Positions 24,911 to 31,565 of a stretch of 50,965 nucleotides of DNA are shown in pieces (the stretch's first letter is position 1; every line of letters starts with the position of its first letter). The stretch covers positions 1-50,965 of the IMG/VR virus record IMGVR_UViG_3300033148_004150. One strand, 5' to 3'. Position numbers and translations under genes: made by a program. Source of the DNA: a virus. A model generated the notes under the pieces. That model was not told where the DNA came from, did no database searches, and was given only the letters and a program-made list of their open reading frames with translations.

Positions 24911-25074
24911 TTCATTTTCTCCCTTCCGCATATCGTACAGCGATATTTGATAGTATGATTGGTTCCCTTGGCTTTATTGTGTACACGCATATTTTTGCCG
25001 TACTTGGTACTTTGATACTTAGCCCCTTGCGTATTGCCATCGGGACTACATTCACAAAAGCATGGCAAAATCAT
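24907..25074 (-). CDS. Small zinc-binding protein, copy 1 of a tandem pair (55 aa)
   Basis: A short gene with ATGA overlaps on both sides. The product runs MILPCFCECSPDG, GAKYQSTKYGKNMRVHNK and ends YRCTICGREKMK. It has two Cys pairs (CFCEC, CTIC) that can bind zinc, and aligns with the next protein over the whole length, so the pair arose by duplication. The GGGAG of its last codons serves as the ribosome site of the next gene. Confidence 0.65.
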   Translation of the reverse strand: MILPCFCECSPDGNTQGAKYQSTKYGKNMRVHNKAKGTNHTIKYRCTICGREKMK

Positions 25075-25286
25075 CTTCTGTCCTTTCCGTAAAGTGGGTG
25101 TGAAAGTTCCGAAAATGCCCGCAGAATGGCATCGCGCCTACTGGGCATACATAGTGCAGGAGTCGCCATCATGCGAAGAATAGAGGAAAGATGCTTAGCT
25201 GTCTGTGGAGTGAAGTTAAGAGTTTCCAGGCGCTTTTGAGCCTTTCGCCGGAGAAGCTCTTCGGGGTTGGTTGTGCGTTTTGCCAT
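25071..25286 (-). CDS. Hypothetical small basic protein
   Basis: A 71 aa protein, basic at the N-terminus (KRTTNPEELLRRKAQKRLE) with helical character. The stop overlaps the start of the zinc-protein gene by ATGA. Its own start lies 71 bases inside the end of the upstream 118 aa gene, a larger overlap than elsewhere; a later ATG near residue 39 would reduce it. No family recognised. Confidence 0.5.
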   Translation of the reverse strand: MAKRTTNPEELLRRKAQKRLETLNFTPQTAKHLSSILRMMATPALCMPSRRDAILRAFSELSHPLYGKDRR

Positions 25287-25572
25287 TAGTTGATTTTCGC
25301 CGTGGTGAATCTGAAGTTATAAACTCTGGTTCATTCTCATATTTAAGGAATCGTTTGATTTCGCGTAAAGCATCTTTTGCTTCTATGCGAGTGGTGTATG
25401 GCCCACAATCCTCAATTCCCCTTTGGGGATCGCCAATAATCCACCAGGCTCCCTCGCGCTTAACTATCTGCATGTTCAGTAAAGTCTCCAAGTGCCTTGG
25501 GGCTTTTGCTGGGAAAGTTCCCCCGGAATTGATTATGCGTTTTATTGTCAGCCAGCCTCGCGCTTCATGCAC
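25216..25572 (-). CDS. Hypothetical protein with winged-helix-like N-terminus
   Basis: A 118 aa protein behind CCTAGGTGC. Residues about 1-75 (TIKRIINSGGTFPAKAPRHL, MQIVKREGAWWII) have the helix-helix-wing pattern of a winged helix. The last 35 residues are basic and low-complexity and are read in the region shared with the next gene. DNA binding is plausible but unproven. Confidence 0.55.
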   Translation of the reverse strand: MHEARGWLTIKRIINSGGTFPAKAPRHLETLLNMQIVKREGAWWIIGDPQRGIEDCGPYTTRIEAKDALREIKRFLKYENEPEFITSDSPRRKSTNGKTHNQPRRASPAKGSKAPGNS

Positions 25573-25764
25573 CTAGGGCAGACATGAGTCGGACAGGCCG
25601 ATTCGACTCGGCTCGGTCACTGTACCATCTATGTGGTGCCGATAGCCCACTGCCGCCAATATAATAACAACTCTTGCGGCTTTGCTACTGCCCGAAGCCC
25701 CCTTTTGGGGCGACAGAAAATCTGCATTGCTCAATCTCTGACTGGCAATGCTGAAAAGACACAA
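25573..25764 (-). CDS. Doubtful small reading frame filling a gap
   Basis: A 63 aa frame between the 117 aa and the 118 aa genes. It has no clear ribosome site and its composition is not clearly protein-like; a hairpin (GCCCCC TTTT GGGGC, near 25696) and a GAGTCG/CGACTC inverted repeat (near 25588-25610) are visible instead. If it is not a gene, this 157-base gap is a non-coding spacer. I keep it with low confidence because genes here are otherwise contiguous. Confidence 0.25.
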   Translation of the reverse strand: MCLFSIASQRLSNADFLSPQKGASGSSKAARVVIILAAVGYRHHIDGTVTEPSRIGLSDSCLP

Positions 25765-26084
25765 TCGTCAGCACAAGGCTCTGACGCATGAACGTTAGCG
25801 TGGGGCCCATTGCAAAGTTTTACTAAGTCTCCAATATCACTTGACGTAAGGCCCCGACGATTGTATCTCTTCAATGGAACATTCAGCTTGCGAAGCCGAG
25901 TGGCTTGTGAACGCACCTTTTCAATACTCCAATCCATTCTTTCGGCTACTTCAGCAATCGAAGAGCACTCTTGATACGTGCTGACGAACTTTCTCAATTC
26001 GTCAACAGTAACACGCGACCGGGGCGTAGTGGTTTTCCGGGGCGTAGTGGTTTTCCGGGATACAGTGGTTTTCCGAGACGACAT
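25731..26084 (-). CDS. Helix-turn-helix protein with repeated basic N-terminus
   Basis: A 117 aa protein behind GGAGG. Residues about 2-22 are a threefold basic repeat K-T-T-x-x-R encoded by 18-base tandem repeats. Residues about 25-75 (VDELRKFVSTYQECSSIAEVAERMDWSIEKVRSQATRLRKL) hold a helix-turn-helix of the kind seen in small phage regulators. The basic arm could contact the DNA backbone. It is probably a DNA-binding regulator, which is inference. Confidence 0.6.
   Translation of the reverse strand: MSSRKTTVSRKTTTPRKTTTPRSRVTVDELRKFVSTYQECSSIAEVAERMDWSIEKVRSQATRLRKLNVPLKRYNRRGLTSSDIGDLVKLCNGPHANVHASEPCADDCVFSALPVRD
26019..26072. repeat. Three 18-base tandem repeats inside a coding region
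   Basis: Copies at 26019-26036, 26037-26054 (identical) and 26055-26072 (three differences). They encode the repeated basic arm of the 117 aa protein. Confidence 0.9.
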
Positions 26085-26133
26085 AGCTCATACCTCCAAA
26101 GTAAAATGATTGCCCGCTTAGGTAATTTCGCGC

Positions 26134-26274
26134 TCATTCTCCCAACGCTGTCAGGAAATCTTCAGCTTGTTCAATTACTTCCCTGGTTTCCTCTTCTAAG
26201 TCGTCCATGTTCAATTCGCAGCAATCCAAAAGGGAGCGAATGATTGTGTAGCTTCTGACTTCGTAGCTTTCCAT
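26134..26274 (-). CDS. Small acidic helical protein (46 aa)
   Basis: A short gene with CAGGAGTTATC before its ATG at 26274. The product starts MESYEVRSYTIIRSLLDCCE, then a strongly acidic helix (MDDLEEETREVIEQAEDFL). It stands alone between the terminator at 26334 and the 117 aa gene. The strong ribosome site and clean fit support it as real. Function unknown. Confidence 0.6.
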   Translation of the reverse strand: MESYEVRSYTIIRSLLDCCELNMDDLEEETREVIEQAEDFLTALGE

Positions 26275-26333
26275 GATAACTCCTGGTGAATAAAAAGTAA
26301 AGAAAAAAACACTTTACTGTGTGGTTCAAGAGA

Positions 26334-26374
26334 AAAAAGACACTCCGCCCGGCAGGGAGAAACCGGGCGAAGTG
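26334..26374 (-). terminator. Rho-independent terminator in the minus-strand array
   Basis: On the minus strand a 12-position stem CACTTCGCCCGG / CCGGGCGGAGTG with a 10-base loop, followed by TCTTTTTT. It lies directly after the 230 aa gene and divides the array into an upper (26.4-31.8 kb) and a lower (23.8-26.3 kb) part. Partial read-through or a second promoter would be needed for the recombinase block. Confidence 0.85.
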
Positions 26375-26387
26375 GGGGGGCGGGAAA

Positions 26388-27080
26388 CTAGGCGTGTTTC
26401 AGGGCGGCTTGCATGGCGGCGGCTATATCTACTCCCTTGGACTCAATTTCAGTCGATCCAAGTTTGGGGCATTCTGACTTGTGAATCCAGAGTGAAAAAG
26501 CACAATCGAATTGACCTACGCCGTCAATATCAAAAACAAAGCGGCGAATCCCCTGCTTCCGAAGGCTTTCAGCGATGACCTTGGGATCATCACTCTGGCC
26601 GGGATAGAATCCATTCTCATATTCTTTGTCGATTTTCACGTATCCATGTTCCCCCAGATCAAGGGCTAGGGTATTGGCGGCTTTCGGGTTGTCCTCTAGG
26701 TATCCCAAATAATCTTCTGGGGCATCTAGTACACAAGTTTGGCAGTATAGGCCCGTTCCATTTTCTGCCCAGTAGCTCGGAGTCCAACCGTAGGAATTAG
26801 GTTGTATTCGGACTAACCCTCCACATCCCATACAAGCACGCCATTCGTCATACCACTCCAATTCTGCCCCTAGTTTTCCCAGAATGACTCCAATACGAGG
26901 CATAAGAAGATCTTCTTTCGGAATGGGCTCGTCCCAACTTCGGGGATTCCAGTCGCCGGTCACAATCAATCCCGATTTCGGATCGGTATACCCTGGTTCG
27001 GCATAGCCATTGAAATGAACCTGAAAATCACACCCCTCGGCATAATTGTAGAGAATCTGTAGTATCGTGCTAGTGTCCAT
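26388..27080 (-). CDS. Conserved-type phage protein with zinc site (230 aa)
   Basis: The ATG at 27080 is chosen because TGGGAG lies nine bases upstream; a longer frame begins at 27122. The protein starts MDTSTILQILYNYAEGCDF, has NWNPRSWDEP, then a four-Cys arrangement (CMGCGG near 85, CQTC near 118) for zinc and a C-terminal alpha/beta domain with FVFDIDGVGQFD. The WNPRS segment and the Cys pairs recall proteins seen in other metagenomic phages. No function is known. It is the last gene before the terminator. Confidence 0.65.
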   Translation of the reverse strand: MDTSTILQILYNYAEGCDFQVHFNGYAEPGYTDPKSGLIVTGDWNPRSWDEPIPKEDLLMPRIGVILGKLGAELEWYDEWRACMGCGGLVRIQPNSYGWTPSYWAENGTGLYCQTCVLDAPEDYLGYLEDNPKAANTLALDLGEHGYVKIDKEYENGFYPGQSDDPKVIAESLRKQGIRRFVFDIDGVGQFDCAFSLWIHKSECPKLGSTEIESKGVDIAAAMQAALKHA

Positions 27081-27084
27081 CGTG

Positions 27085-27444
27085 TTATTCTCCCAGTTGT
27101 GAATCACAGCCCCATAGGTCACAGTCCCAGTACCACTCTGCCCACAGTTTAGCTACTTCTCCGCCCTCTTTCAGTGCCTCCCGAACATACTCAACACCAC
27201 TGGCTGTCAACTCATTTTCCAGCCAGGCCCCGATCTTTTGACCGTCGGAAAGTTCGATTGCGTTCAGGCAGTTCGATCCCGCTGCACAATGTCGCGGACA
27301 ATCTGCCGGTCCGCCTCCGTCCGGGTACGGGCCCTCAGAGGTGAGGATTTCCCCGCAATTTTCGCAGTAAAGATCACCCATGTAAACGTAGACATTCACG
27401 GCTGGCTCCCTTCGGTATATTGTCCACTTTCGGTAGACATTCAC
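27085..27444 (-). CDS. Conserved-type phage protein with Cys/His cluster, duplicated start
   Basis: The GTG at 27444 overlaps the stop of the upstream gene (GTGA), giving 119 aa. A second GTG at 27399 with the same upstream GGGAGCCAGCC site gives 104 aa, because a 45-base stretch with both the ribosome site and the start is tandemly duplicated. The core has MGDLYCENCGE, GPYPDGGGPADCPRHC, SNCLNAIEL, then VEYVREALKEGG. The Cys/His spacing suggests one or two zinc sites. This is a family I know from phages without function. Confidence 0.65.
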   Translation of the reverse strand: MNVYRKWTIYRREPAVNVYVYMGDLYCENCGEILTSEGPYPDGGGPADCPRHCAAGSNCLNAIELSDGQKIGAWLENELTASGVEYVREALKEGGEVAKLWAEWYWDCDLWGCDSQLGE

Positions 27445-27477
27445 GGCTGGCCCCCTTTGGTACATTGTCCACTTTCG
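27388..27477. repeat. 45-base tandem duplication covering a start site
   Basis: Units 27388-27432 and 27433-27477 agree at 42 of 45 positions. Each contains a ribosome binding site and GTG start on the minus strand, and 45 is a multiple of three, so both starts are in one frame. Confidence 0.9.
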
Positions 27478-27623
27478 ATAAGGGCCTCTGCCATGCGTCC
27501 GTAGTGCCCTTGTAGCCTCCAGGCCAATCCACTGTCGATAAGGTATTGGAATCCCTCCACAACCTCTTCGTCAGAAAGGTTGCCCTCTTCATAATTCACA
27601 ACGAACTCTGCTGGATAAAACAT
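27441..27623 (-). CDS. Small conserved-type phage protein (60 aa)
   Basis: The ATG at 27623 follows AAAAGGGAGAGAATT. The protein begins MFYPAEFVVNYEEGNLSDEE and continues VVEGFQYLIDSGLAWRLQGHYGRM, a compact helical sequence that I recognise as a common small phage protein without known function. The upstream extension of the frame overlaps the gene before and is rejected. The end of the gene lies inside the 45-base duplication. Confidence 0.7.
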   Translation of the reverse strand: MFYPAEFVVNYEEGNLSDEEVVEGFQYLIDSGLAWRLQGHYGRMAEALIESGQCTKGGQP

Positions 27624-27658
27624 AATTCTCTCCCTTTTACGTTGTAGATACCCCATGC

Positions 27659-27829
27659 TTAACAGAACGTAACTCGTGCTACCCCTTTGGACAGCGTACA
27701 AATCTGTGGCCGCAAGGCTCTGCCGTTAGTGAAATGCCACCATACTTCGGCAAGCGTGAGCGGACGACGGAGGGTAACGGTAATCTCTTTCCCGCCGCCT
27801 TCGACAATCAACGTGTGTGCAAGGTTCAT
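27659..27829 (-). CDS. Small hypothetical protein (56 aa)
   Basis: A short gene starting at ATG 27829 with AGGGAGAAAGTT directly upstream, the array-type ribosome site. The product has LIVEGGGKEITVTLRRPLTL and then AEVWWHFTNGRAL, a beta-hairpin plus helix pattern. It overlaps the stop of the upstream gene by ATGA. No family recognised. Confidence 0.65.
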   Translation of the reverse strand: MNLAHTLIVEGGGKEITVTLRRPLTLAEVWWHFTNGRALRPQICTLSKGVARVTFC

Positions 27830-27990
27830 AACTTTCTCCCTAACTGAAATTGAGGGTTATAGTAAATAGTCCACCACAGCCACACGAAGCATTTCCTATA
27901 CTTCCCCAAAAAAAGCCCCCCCATAATGCACTCCCACCATATCGGGTCCAACTTGGGACGTAGCAAGCTTTGCGTGCATTTGATTTTCAT
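27826..27990 (-). CDS. Small Trp/Cys-rich protein (54 aa)
   Basis: The start ATG 27990 overlaps the previous stop (ATGA) and is preceded by TTAAGGGAAAAGCC. The product has PIWWECIMGGLFLGKYRK and then FVWLWWTIYYNPQFQL. The stop overlaps the next start by ATGA, so its coding end also carries the next ribosome site. Its end, FQLGRKL, matches FQLREKP of the upstream gene, a trace of a shared duplicated linker. Possibly membrane-associated. Confidence 0.6.
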   Translation of the reverse strand: MKIKCTQSLLRPKLDPIWWECIMGGLFLGKYRKCFVWLWWTIYYNPQFQLGRKL

Positions 27991-28214
27991 GGCTTTTCCC
28001 TTAACTGAAACGTGATTGAAAACTTCCAGAAGTAAAACACAAGTTGCCGATGGGAATGATAGTAGTCGATACTGACTATCCCCAAATCAAACCATTGGCA
28101 ATAACCAACGTGAATAATTCTGAATCTACGCCAAAATGGTCCGCAAGGGTCATAATTGAACTTCACGACTTTCCCCCTCTTGGTGTTTTTTGGAGATTTC
28201 GTTATAGACTTCAT
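27987..28214 (-). CDS. Small basic aromatic protein (75 aa)
   Basis: ATG 28214 overlaps the upstream stop and is preceded by GGAAGAG. The N-terminus is basic (KSITKSPKNTKRGK), then WRRFRIIHVGYCQWFDLGIV and HRQLVFYFWKFSITF, a run of beta strands rich in aromatics. Small aromatic-rich strand proteins of this sort are common in phage accessory regions. Function unknown. Confidence 0.6.
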   Translation of the reverse strand: MKSITKSPKNTKRGKVVKFNYDPCGPFWRRFRIIHVGYCQWFDLGIVSIDYYHSHRQLVFYFWKFSITFQLREKP

Positions 28215-28945
28215 AGCTCTTCCAGTCCGATAGTCTCGCCAGTCAAAAGATGGTAAATGGCCTTTTGCTTGTACTCTTTTCCCTTCTGGACGGCAGTTGA
28301 TTTATAGGCGTAAAGCTCGGTATGGTCAAGGTAGGCGATGTTTTCGTATGGGTGATACCATCCGCCAAAAAAACCGACATTTATCGGATGACGGTCAAGG
28401 TAGGCTTTCAATTCGTCGATAGAAGGTTGACCAGGAAACTTCTCTTCGCACCCTGGAACAGACACAGCCCAAAAGTTACCGGAAACAGACTTACCATATT
28501 CGTCAAGGGTAAAGCCACCTTCGCTCAGCAGCAATCCCTTCGCTACAATAGCAAGCTGCCTATGGGAAAGTTCTTTTGGCCCTGCATTTTCAGCGGGCGG
28601 AGGCAAAGGCTTAGGCGGTGGAGTCGGCACCTTGACCGCCCAGCAAGGCAAGGCCCCGTCAATCTGTTCCTCAGCCAATCGCACTTCTGCATCTGGCGAT
28701 AAACCCACAAGCCGCCGGGCTCGCTGTGCAGTACGGGCATAGACATACGACCAGTGATCTTGTTTGGTACTCATAATTTTGCCTTTTTTGTTATCAGTAG
28801 GAAATACAGTGACATCCTCAACGTAGGATGCCTTGCCAACGCCATTATCAAGATAATCACCACCTTGCTTGATAGCGTCTTGCTCATCTTCGGCATCCCG
28901 AAGAATTACCGATCCGTCGTCAAACCGGACAAGATAACGCTTCAT
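28211..28945 (-). CDS. Array protein: A-domain fused to B-domain plus C-terminal domain
   Basis: A 244 aa protein from ATG 28945 (GAGGAG upstream). Residues about 1-45 (RYLVRFDDGSVILRDAEDEQDA) are an A-domain, as found alone at 31078 and in 30665. Residues about 60-105 (SYVYARTAQRARRLVGLSPDAEVRL, CWAVKV) are a B-domain, as in 29233 and 30165. A proline linker and a unique domain (about 120-244, FWAVSVPGCEEKFPG, GGWYHPYEN) follow. An ATG at 28774 marks the old start of the B-part, so this looks like an in-frame fusion of two array genes. Function unknown. Confidence 0.65.
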   Translation of the reverse strand: MKRYLVRFDDGSVILRDAEDEQDAIKQGGDYLDNGVGKASYVEDVTVFPTDNKKGKIMSTKQDHWSYVYARTAQRARRLVGLSPDAEVRLAEEQIDGALPCWAVKVPTPPPKPLPPPAENAGPKELSHRQLAIVAKGLLLSEGGFTLDEYGKSVSGNFWAVSVPGCEEKFPGQPSIDELKAYLDRHPINVGFFGGWYHPYENIAYLDHTELYAYKSTAVQKGKEYKQKAIYHLLTGETIGLEEL

Positions 28946-28982
28946 AACTCTAGCTCCTCTTTGCATTGTGAGTATTGGCCCC
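28946..28982 (-). repeat. Array linker copy (divergent)
   Basis: Minus strand: GGGGCCAATACTCACAATGC then AAAGAGGAGC before the start at 28945. It matches the linker described at 31297. Confidence 0.6.
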
Positions 28983-29219
28983 TTACGCTTCGATTGCAAC
29001 TGCCGGGCAGTCAAGGGCTATTGCCGGTCCGCCAATGTCGATACCATTCGGCAGTGGATTACTGTCAATATCTACCCAAGCTGGGCATTTCGTACAGTCT
29101 CCCTGTTGGGTTCCGTCTGGATAATTGCTGAATACTGCCTTTTGCCACCTTATGGTATGCCCCCGCTTGCCGGCACTTTTTGTAGCACGAGTTCTCAGGT
29201 CATCTAGTGACTGACGCAT
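28983..29219 (-). CDS. Small Cys-containing array protein (78 aa)
   Basis: ATG 29219 behind AAGGGGGGAAGAATC. The product has KRGHTIRWQKAVF, then CTKCPAWVDIDSNPLPNGID and IGGPAIALDC. The CTKC pair and the last Cys could bind a metal. The NGIDIGGPAIALDC end is familiar from uncharacterised phage proteins. It is separated from the next gene by a 37-base linker. Confidence 0.65.
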   Translation of the reverse strand: MRQSLDDLRTRATKSAGKRGHTIRWQKAVFSNYPDGTQQGDCTKCPAWVDIDSNPLPNGIDIGGPAIALDCPAVAIEA

Positions 29220-29232
29220 GATTCTTCCCCCC

Positions 29233-29730
29233 TTAGCTGATAGGTTTGCGTTGGTATAGACCCGAGCGAAAGTTTTCCAGGTCGGTAATCATGGACAGTA
29301 GAATCATCGGACCCTTGCTGCCCATGTACGAAGTCTCCCCAAGCCACGGGATAATCCGTTCTAAGGTGTAAATGATAAACTTCACTTCGGTATCGGTCCA
29401 ACTTTCGCTATTCCTGCTTAGCAGGCGGCCAATTTCCCGGAAATTTTCAGGTGACAAGTCAGTGATTGACTCTTCACTGCACTCCGAACAAGCTCCCGGG
29501 TAAATGGCTTGCTGGTCGGAAATAGTATCTCCAAGTTGAACTGCCCAGTAGGATAGACCCTCATAAGCTGTTGCCTTTACTAGTTCCACCTTACTATCAG
29601 GCGGAGCATCACAAAGCTTCCTTGCCTTCTCTGCCGTGCTGGCCCAAACGTACATGCACTCCATATAAGATAAAGTCCCGTCTGTTGATACTTCCAGTGA
29701 CCTTACTTTACTGTCAGGTTGGCGGCTCAT
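29233..29730 (-). CDS. Array protein: B-domain, Cys pair, C-domain (165 aa)
   Basis: ATG 29730 behind AAGGGAGAAAGTT, overlapping the upstream stop by ATGA. Residues about 26-66 are a B-domain (YVWASTAEKARKLCDAPPDSKVEL, WAVQL). About 75-90 has CSEC. About 95-160 is a C-domain (SWTDTEVKFIIYTLERIIPWL, GPMILL) shared with the protein of 30165. The B and C parts are therefore found twice in the array in the same order. No enzymatic motif is visible. Confidence 0.65.
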   Translation of the reverse strand: MSRQPDSKVRSLEVSTDGTLSYMECMYVWASTAEKARKLCDAPPDSKVELVKATAYEGLSYWAVQLGDTISDQQAIYPGACSECSEESITDLSPENFREIGRLLSRNSESWTDTEVKFIIYTLERIIPWLGETSYMGSKGPMILLSMITDLENFRSGLYQRKPIS

Positions 29731-29990
29731 AACTTTCTCCCTTCACAATTGCACTCCGGGCAGATTCCAAAGTGAGTTTGCCAGTCCATTACACTATCTC
29801 CGTATCGGTTGAACGATAGCCCGTCTGGAACAGGTTCGATTGCCCGCTCAAAAGACCGAACCTCTTCTGTATCGGTCCACCCGGGTGGGAAGTCGGCGAT
29901 TCCGTCGTATTGGACATCGCAAAGCCTACACTCCAGCCGAATCTTACCTGCATCACTCCAGTAAGGTTGCGATTCAGATTCTTTGCTCAT
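29727..29990 (-). CDS. Array protein: zinc-ribbon D-family, copy 1 (87 aa)
   Basis: ATG 29990 behind AAGGGAGAAAGTT. It has IRLECRLCDVQYDGIADFPP, GWTDTEEV, and CPECNCEG near the end. The two CxxC pairs suggest a zinc ribbon, and the order IRLxCxxC, ADFPPxWTD, THxGxCPxC is shared with 31566-31790. The last codons CEGRKL also encode the ribosome site of the next gene. Confidence 0.65.
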   Translation of the reverse strand: MSKESESQPYWSDAGKIRLECRLCDVQYDGIADFPPGWTDTEEVRSFERAIEPVPDGLSFNRYGDSVMDWQTHFGICPECNCEGRKL

Positions 29991-30168
29991 AACTTTCTCC
30001 CTTCACTTTCTCTACTCTGATTGCACTACCATGCCCTGCATTACGCACCGCAGCAGCAGCTTGCTTTACCGAAGTAGCACGTACAGTCCAACGGCGTTCC
30101 ACAATATCAGGCTTACTTCTACCGGGTAGCAAAACTGAAATTGTAGTTATAACTTCGTACAGACTCAT
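29974..30168 (-). CDS. Small array protein (64 aa)
   Basis: ATG 30168 behind AAGGGAGAAAGCC, chosen over a start 36 bases upstream within the previous gene. The product is MSLYEVITTISVLLPGRSKP, then a basic strand and helix (RRWTVRATSVKQAAAAVRNAG). The layout strand, helix, strand resembles the A-domain (for example 31078), but weakly. It overlaps the next gene by 17 bases. Confidence 0.55.
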   Translation of the reverse strand: MSLYEVITTISVLLPGRSKPDIVERRWTVRATSVKQAAAAVRNAGHGSAIRVEKVKGESYEQRI

Positions 30169-30623
30169 GGCTTTCTCCCTTGTGCTGTTTTCCCAAAAAG
30201 CCAACCAGGGGGGTAGTCGGCTACTTCATTTTCTGCGTTATCCTCCCGGAGGGCTAACATCCCGCGGAAACTTGCTAACTCTATGCCCAGCGGGCCAGTA
30301 ATCCCCGTAGAGGCATACTTTGCCCCCTCTAGCCACGCTATGATCCGTTCCAGAGTATAAATGACAAGCTTCAACTCTGCGTTAGTCCAACTTCCACTTA
30401 CCATGTTTCGTCCGGTGTCAAGTAAGTAGCCGGCCCGATGGAAATCCTCTGGCGATACGTGAGGCTCCGCTGAAATCTGAACTGCCCAGCGGGGCGGAAC
30501 TCCACCTTTCGCTGCCTTCTCCAGTCTTACTTCGCTGTCAGGCGAGACGTGGCAAAGCTCCCTTGCCTTTTCTGCCGTGCTGGCCCAAACGTATGCCCAC
30601 TTCTGGGGTTGTTCCTCGTACAT
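30165..30623 (-). CDS. Array protein: B-domain plus C-domain (152 aa)
   Basis: ATG 30623 behind AAAGGGAGAAAGCC; a longer frame to 30668 would run into the upstream linker. Residues about 8-50 are a B-domain (YVWASTAEKARELCHVSPDS, WAVQI), about 55-130 a C-domain (SWTNAELKLVIYTLERIIAW, ITGPLGIELASFRG). The tail carries DYPPGW, like the ADFPPxW motif of the D-family. It is a clear paralogue of 29233-29730, with the Cys pair lost. Confidence 0.65.
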   Translation of the reverse strand: MYEEQPQKWAYVWASTAEKARELCHVSPDSEVRLEKAAKGGVPPRWAVQISAEPHVSPEDFHRAGYLLDTGRNMVSGSWTNAELKLVIYTLERIIAWLEGAKYASTGITGPLGIELASFRGMLALREDNAENEVADYPPGWLFGKTAQGRKP

Positions 30624-30657
30624 GGCTTTCTCCCTTTGCATTGTGAGTGTTAGTCCC
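30624..30657 (-). repeat. Array linker copy
   Basis: Minus strand GGGACTAACACTCACAATGC then AAAGGGAGAAAGCC before ATG 30623. See the linker at 31297. Confidence 0.7.
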
Positions 30658-30664
30658 GTGAGTG

Positions 30665-31081
30665 TCAACTTCCAAGATAACGCCGAGTCCAGAAGTCGGG
30701 GTCGCCCAGCCTAACGTCTTTCGCTTCCGCAGCCGTGAGTGTGGGCCAATTAAAGCCGTAGTAGTTGCCGGTATCATACAGTACATCCTCTAGCAGTTGG
30801 CAACAGACCGCCTTGCAGGCTGGCTTTATGTCATCAAGTAGCAATTCGTTCACCCGATTACGTAAATCATCAACTGCGATTGTCTTTTGACGGCTCATGG
30901 TTTTCTCCCTTGCAGGTAACATTACTCCCACGCAGTCTATTCTTTCGACGAAATCCAACGCCTTATCGACGCCGAAATCATCAAGATACTCTGCCCCCTT
31001 ACTGGCTGCCTCTTGCTCGTTTTTGGCGTTCCGTAGGATAGATGATCCATTATTGAACCAGATTTGGTAGCAGTTGTTCAT
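30665..31081 (-). CDS. Array protein: A-domain joined to second module, with internal start
   Basis: A 138 aa frame from ATG 31081 (AAGGGAGAAGGCC upstream). Residues about 1-48 form an A-domain (YQIWFNNGSSILRNAKNEQE, DDFGVDKALDFVE). A full array-type ribosome site AAGGGAGAAAACC and ATG at 30898 lie inside the same frame, so a 77 aa product (starting MSRQKTIAVDDLRN) may be made separately. Its second part has CKAVCCQLLEDVLYD and ends DFWTRRYLGS. Either a recent in-frame fusion or a deliberate two-product gene. Confidence 0.6.
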   Translation of the reverse strand: MNNCYQIWFNNGSSILRNAKNEQEAASKGAEYLDDFGVDKALDFVERIDCVGVMLPAREKTMSRQKTIAVDDLRNRVNELLLDDIKPACKAVCCQLLEDVLYDTGNYYGFNWPTLTAAEAKDVRLGDPDFWTRRYLGS

Positions 31082-31296
31082 GGCCTTCTCCCTTCTACAA
31101 TAAGCAATCTGCCCTTAACGTCCCTGATTGCAACTTCGCTTAAACGCTCTATCGACTTAATAGACTCCACTGCCCAGTAGTCAAGTTGCTTGTCTGCCCG
31201 AATGTAAGCTTTGCCTTGGCGTCTTGCATCTTTTTTGTCTTTGGCTTCCCGTGTGATAGCCTTCCCATCATTAAACGTGATTCGATAACGGTTCAT
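31078..31296 (-). CDS. Array protein: stand-alone A-domain (72 aa)
   Basis: ATG 31296 behind CGAAGGGAGAAGGCT. The product has MNRYRITFNDGKAITREAKD, KKDARRQGKAYI, then WAVESIKSIERL. The opening strand RYxxxFxDGxxIxR followed by a helix with AxxxxDAxxQG is the A-domain found in 28945 and 31081. The stop overlaps the next start by ATGA. Function unknown. Confidence 0.65.
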   Translation of the reverse strand: MNRYRITFNDGKAITREAKDKKDARRQGKAYIRADKQLDYWAVESIKSIERLSEVAIRDVKGRLLIVEGRRP

Positions 31297-31330
31297 AGCC
31301 TTCTCCCTTCGTGTTGTGAGTGTTAGCCCC
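31297..31330 (-). repeat. Array linker (reference copy)
   Basis: Minus strand: GGGGCTAACACTCACAACAC followed by GAAGGGAGAAGGCT and ATG. The core ACTCACAA plus ribosome site recurs before the starts at 31790, 31518, 30623 and 28945, and shortened forms with AAGGGAGAAAGYY precede at least six more genes. Confidence 0.8.
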
Positions 31331-31518
31331 TACTTCCGATAGTTTCCACCTAGCCGCGTAAGCATATCGTTGGCCAGATGCCAAGTATCAAGCACCATTC
31401 GTCCCTCATCTTCTGCCAGTGTATTGGCAATACGCCGCAAGTCTGGTATCACAATGTCTTGAACATCTACGGGTCTGCGATGATCGGCACCAGCAACAGT
31501 TTCGATAATTACGGTCAT
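31330..31518 (-). CDS. Small array protein (62 aa)
   Basis: ATG 31518 behind CGAAGGGAGAAAGTT; the upstream extension lies in the linker and is rejected. The product is MTVIIETVAGADHRRPVDVQ followed by a helical region (LRRIANTLAEDEGRMVLDTW). No motif recognised. It is flanked by full linkers on both sides, so it is a clean single cassette. Confidence 0.6.
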   Translation of the reverse strand: MTVIIETVAGADHRRPVDVQDIVIPDLRRIANTLAEDEGRMVLDTWHLANDMLTRLGGNYRK

Positions 31519-31544
31519 AACTTTCTCCCTTCGTGTTGTGAGTG
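31519..31544 (-). repeat. Array linker copy
   Basis: Minus strand CACTCACAACACGAAGGGAG then AAAGTT before ATG 31518. Confidence 0.75.
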
Positions 31545-31565
31545 ACGTACACAAGACCACTAAAG

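Noticed and set aside
25585-25650. A tRNA T-arm-like sequence (GTCGAATC) on the minus strand
   Set aside because: The loop has six bases and no acceptor, D or anticodon stems can be built around it.
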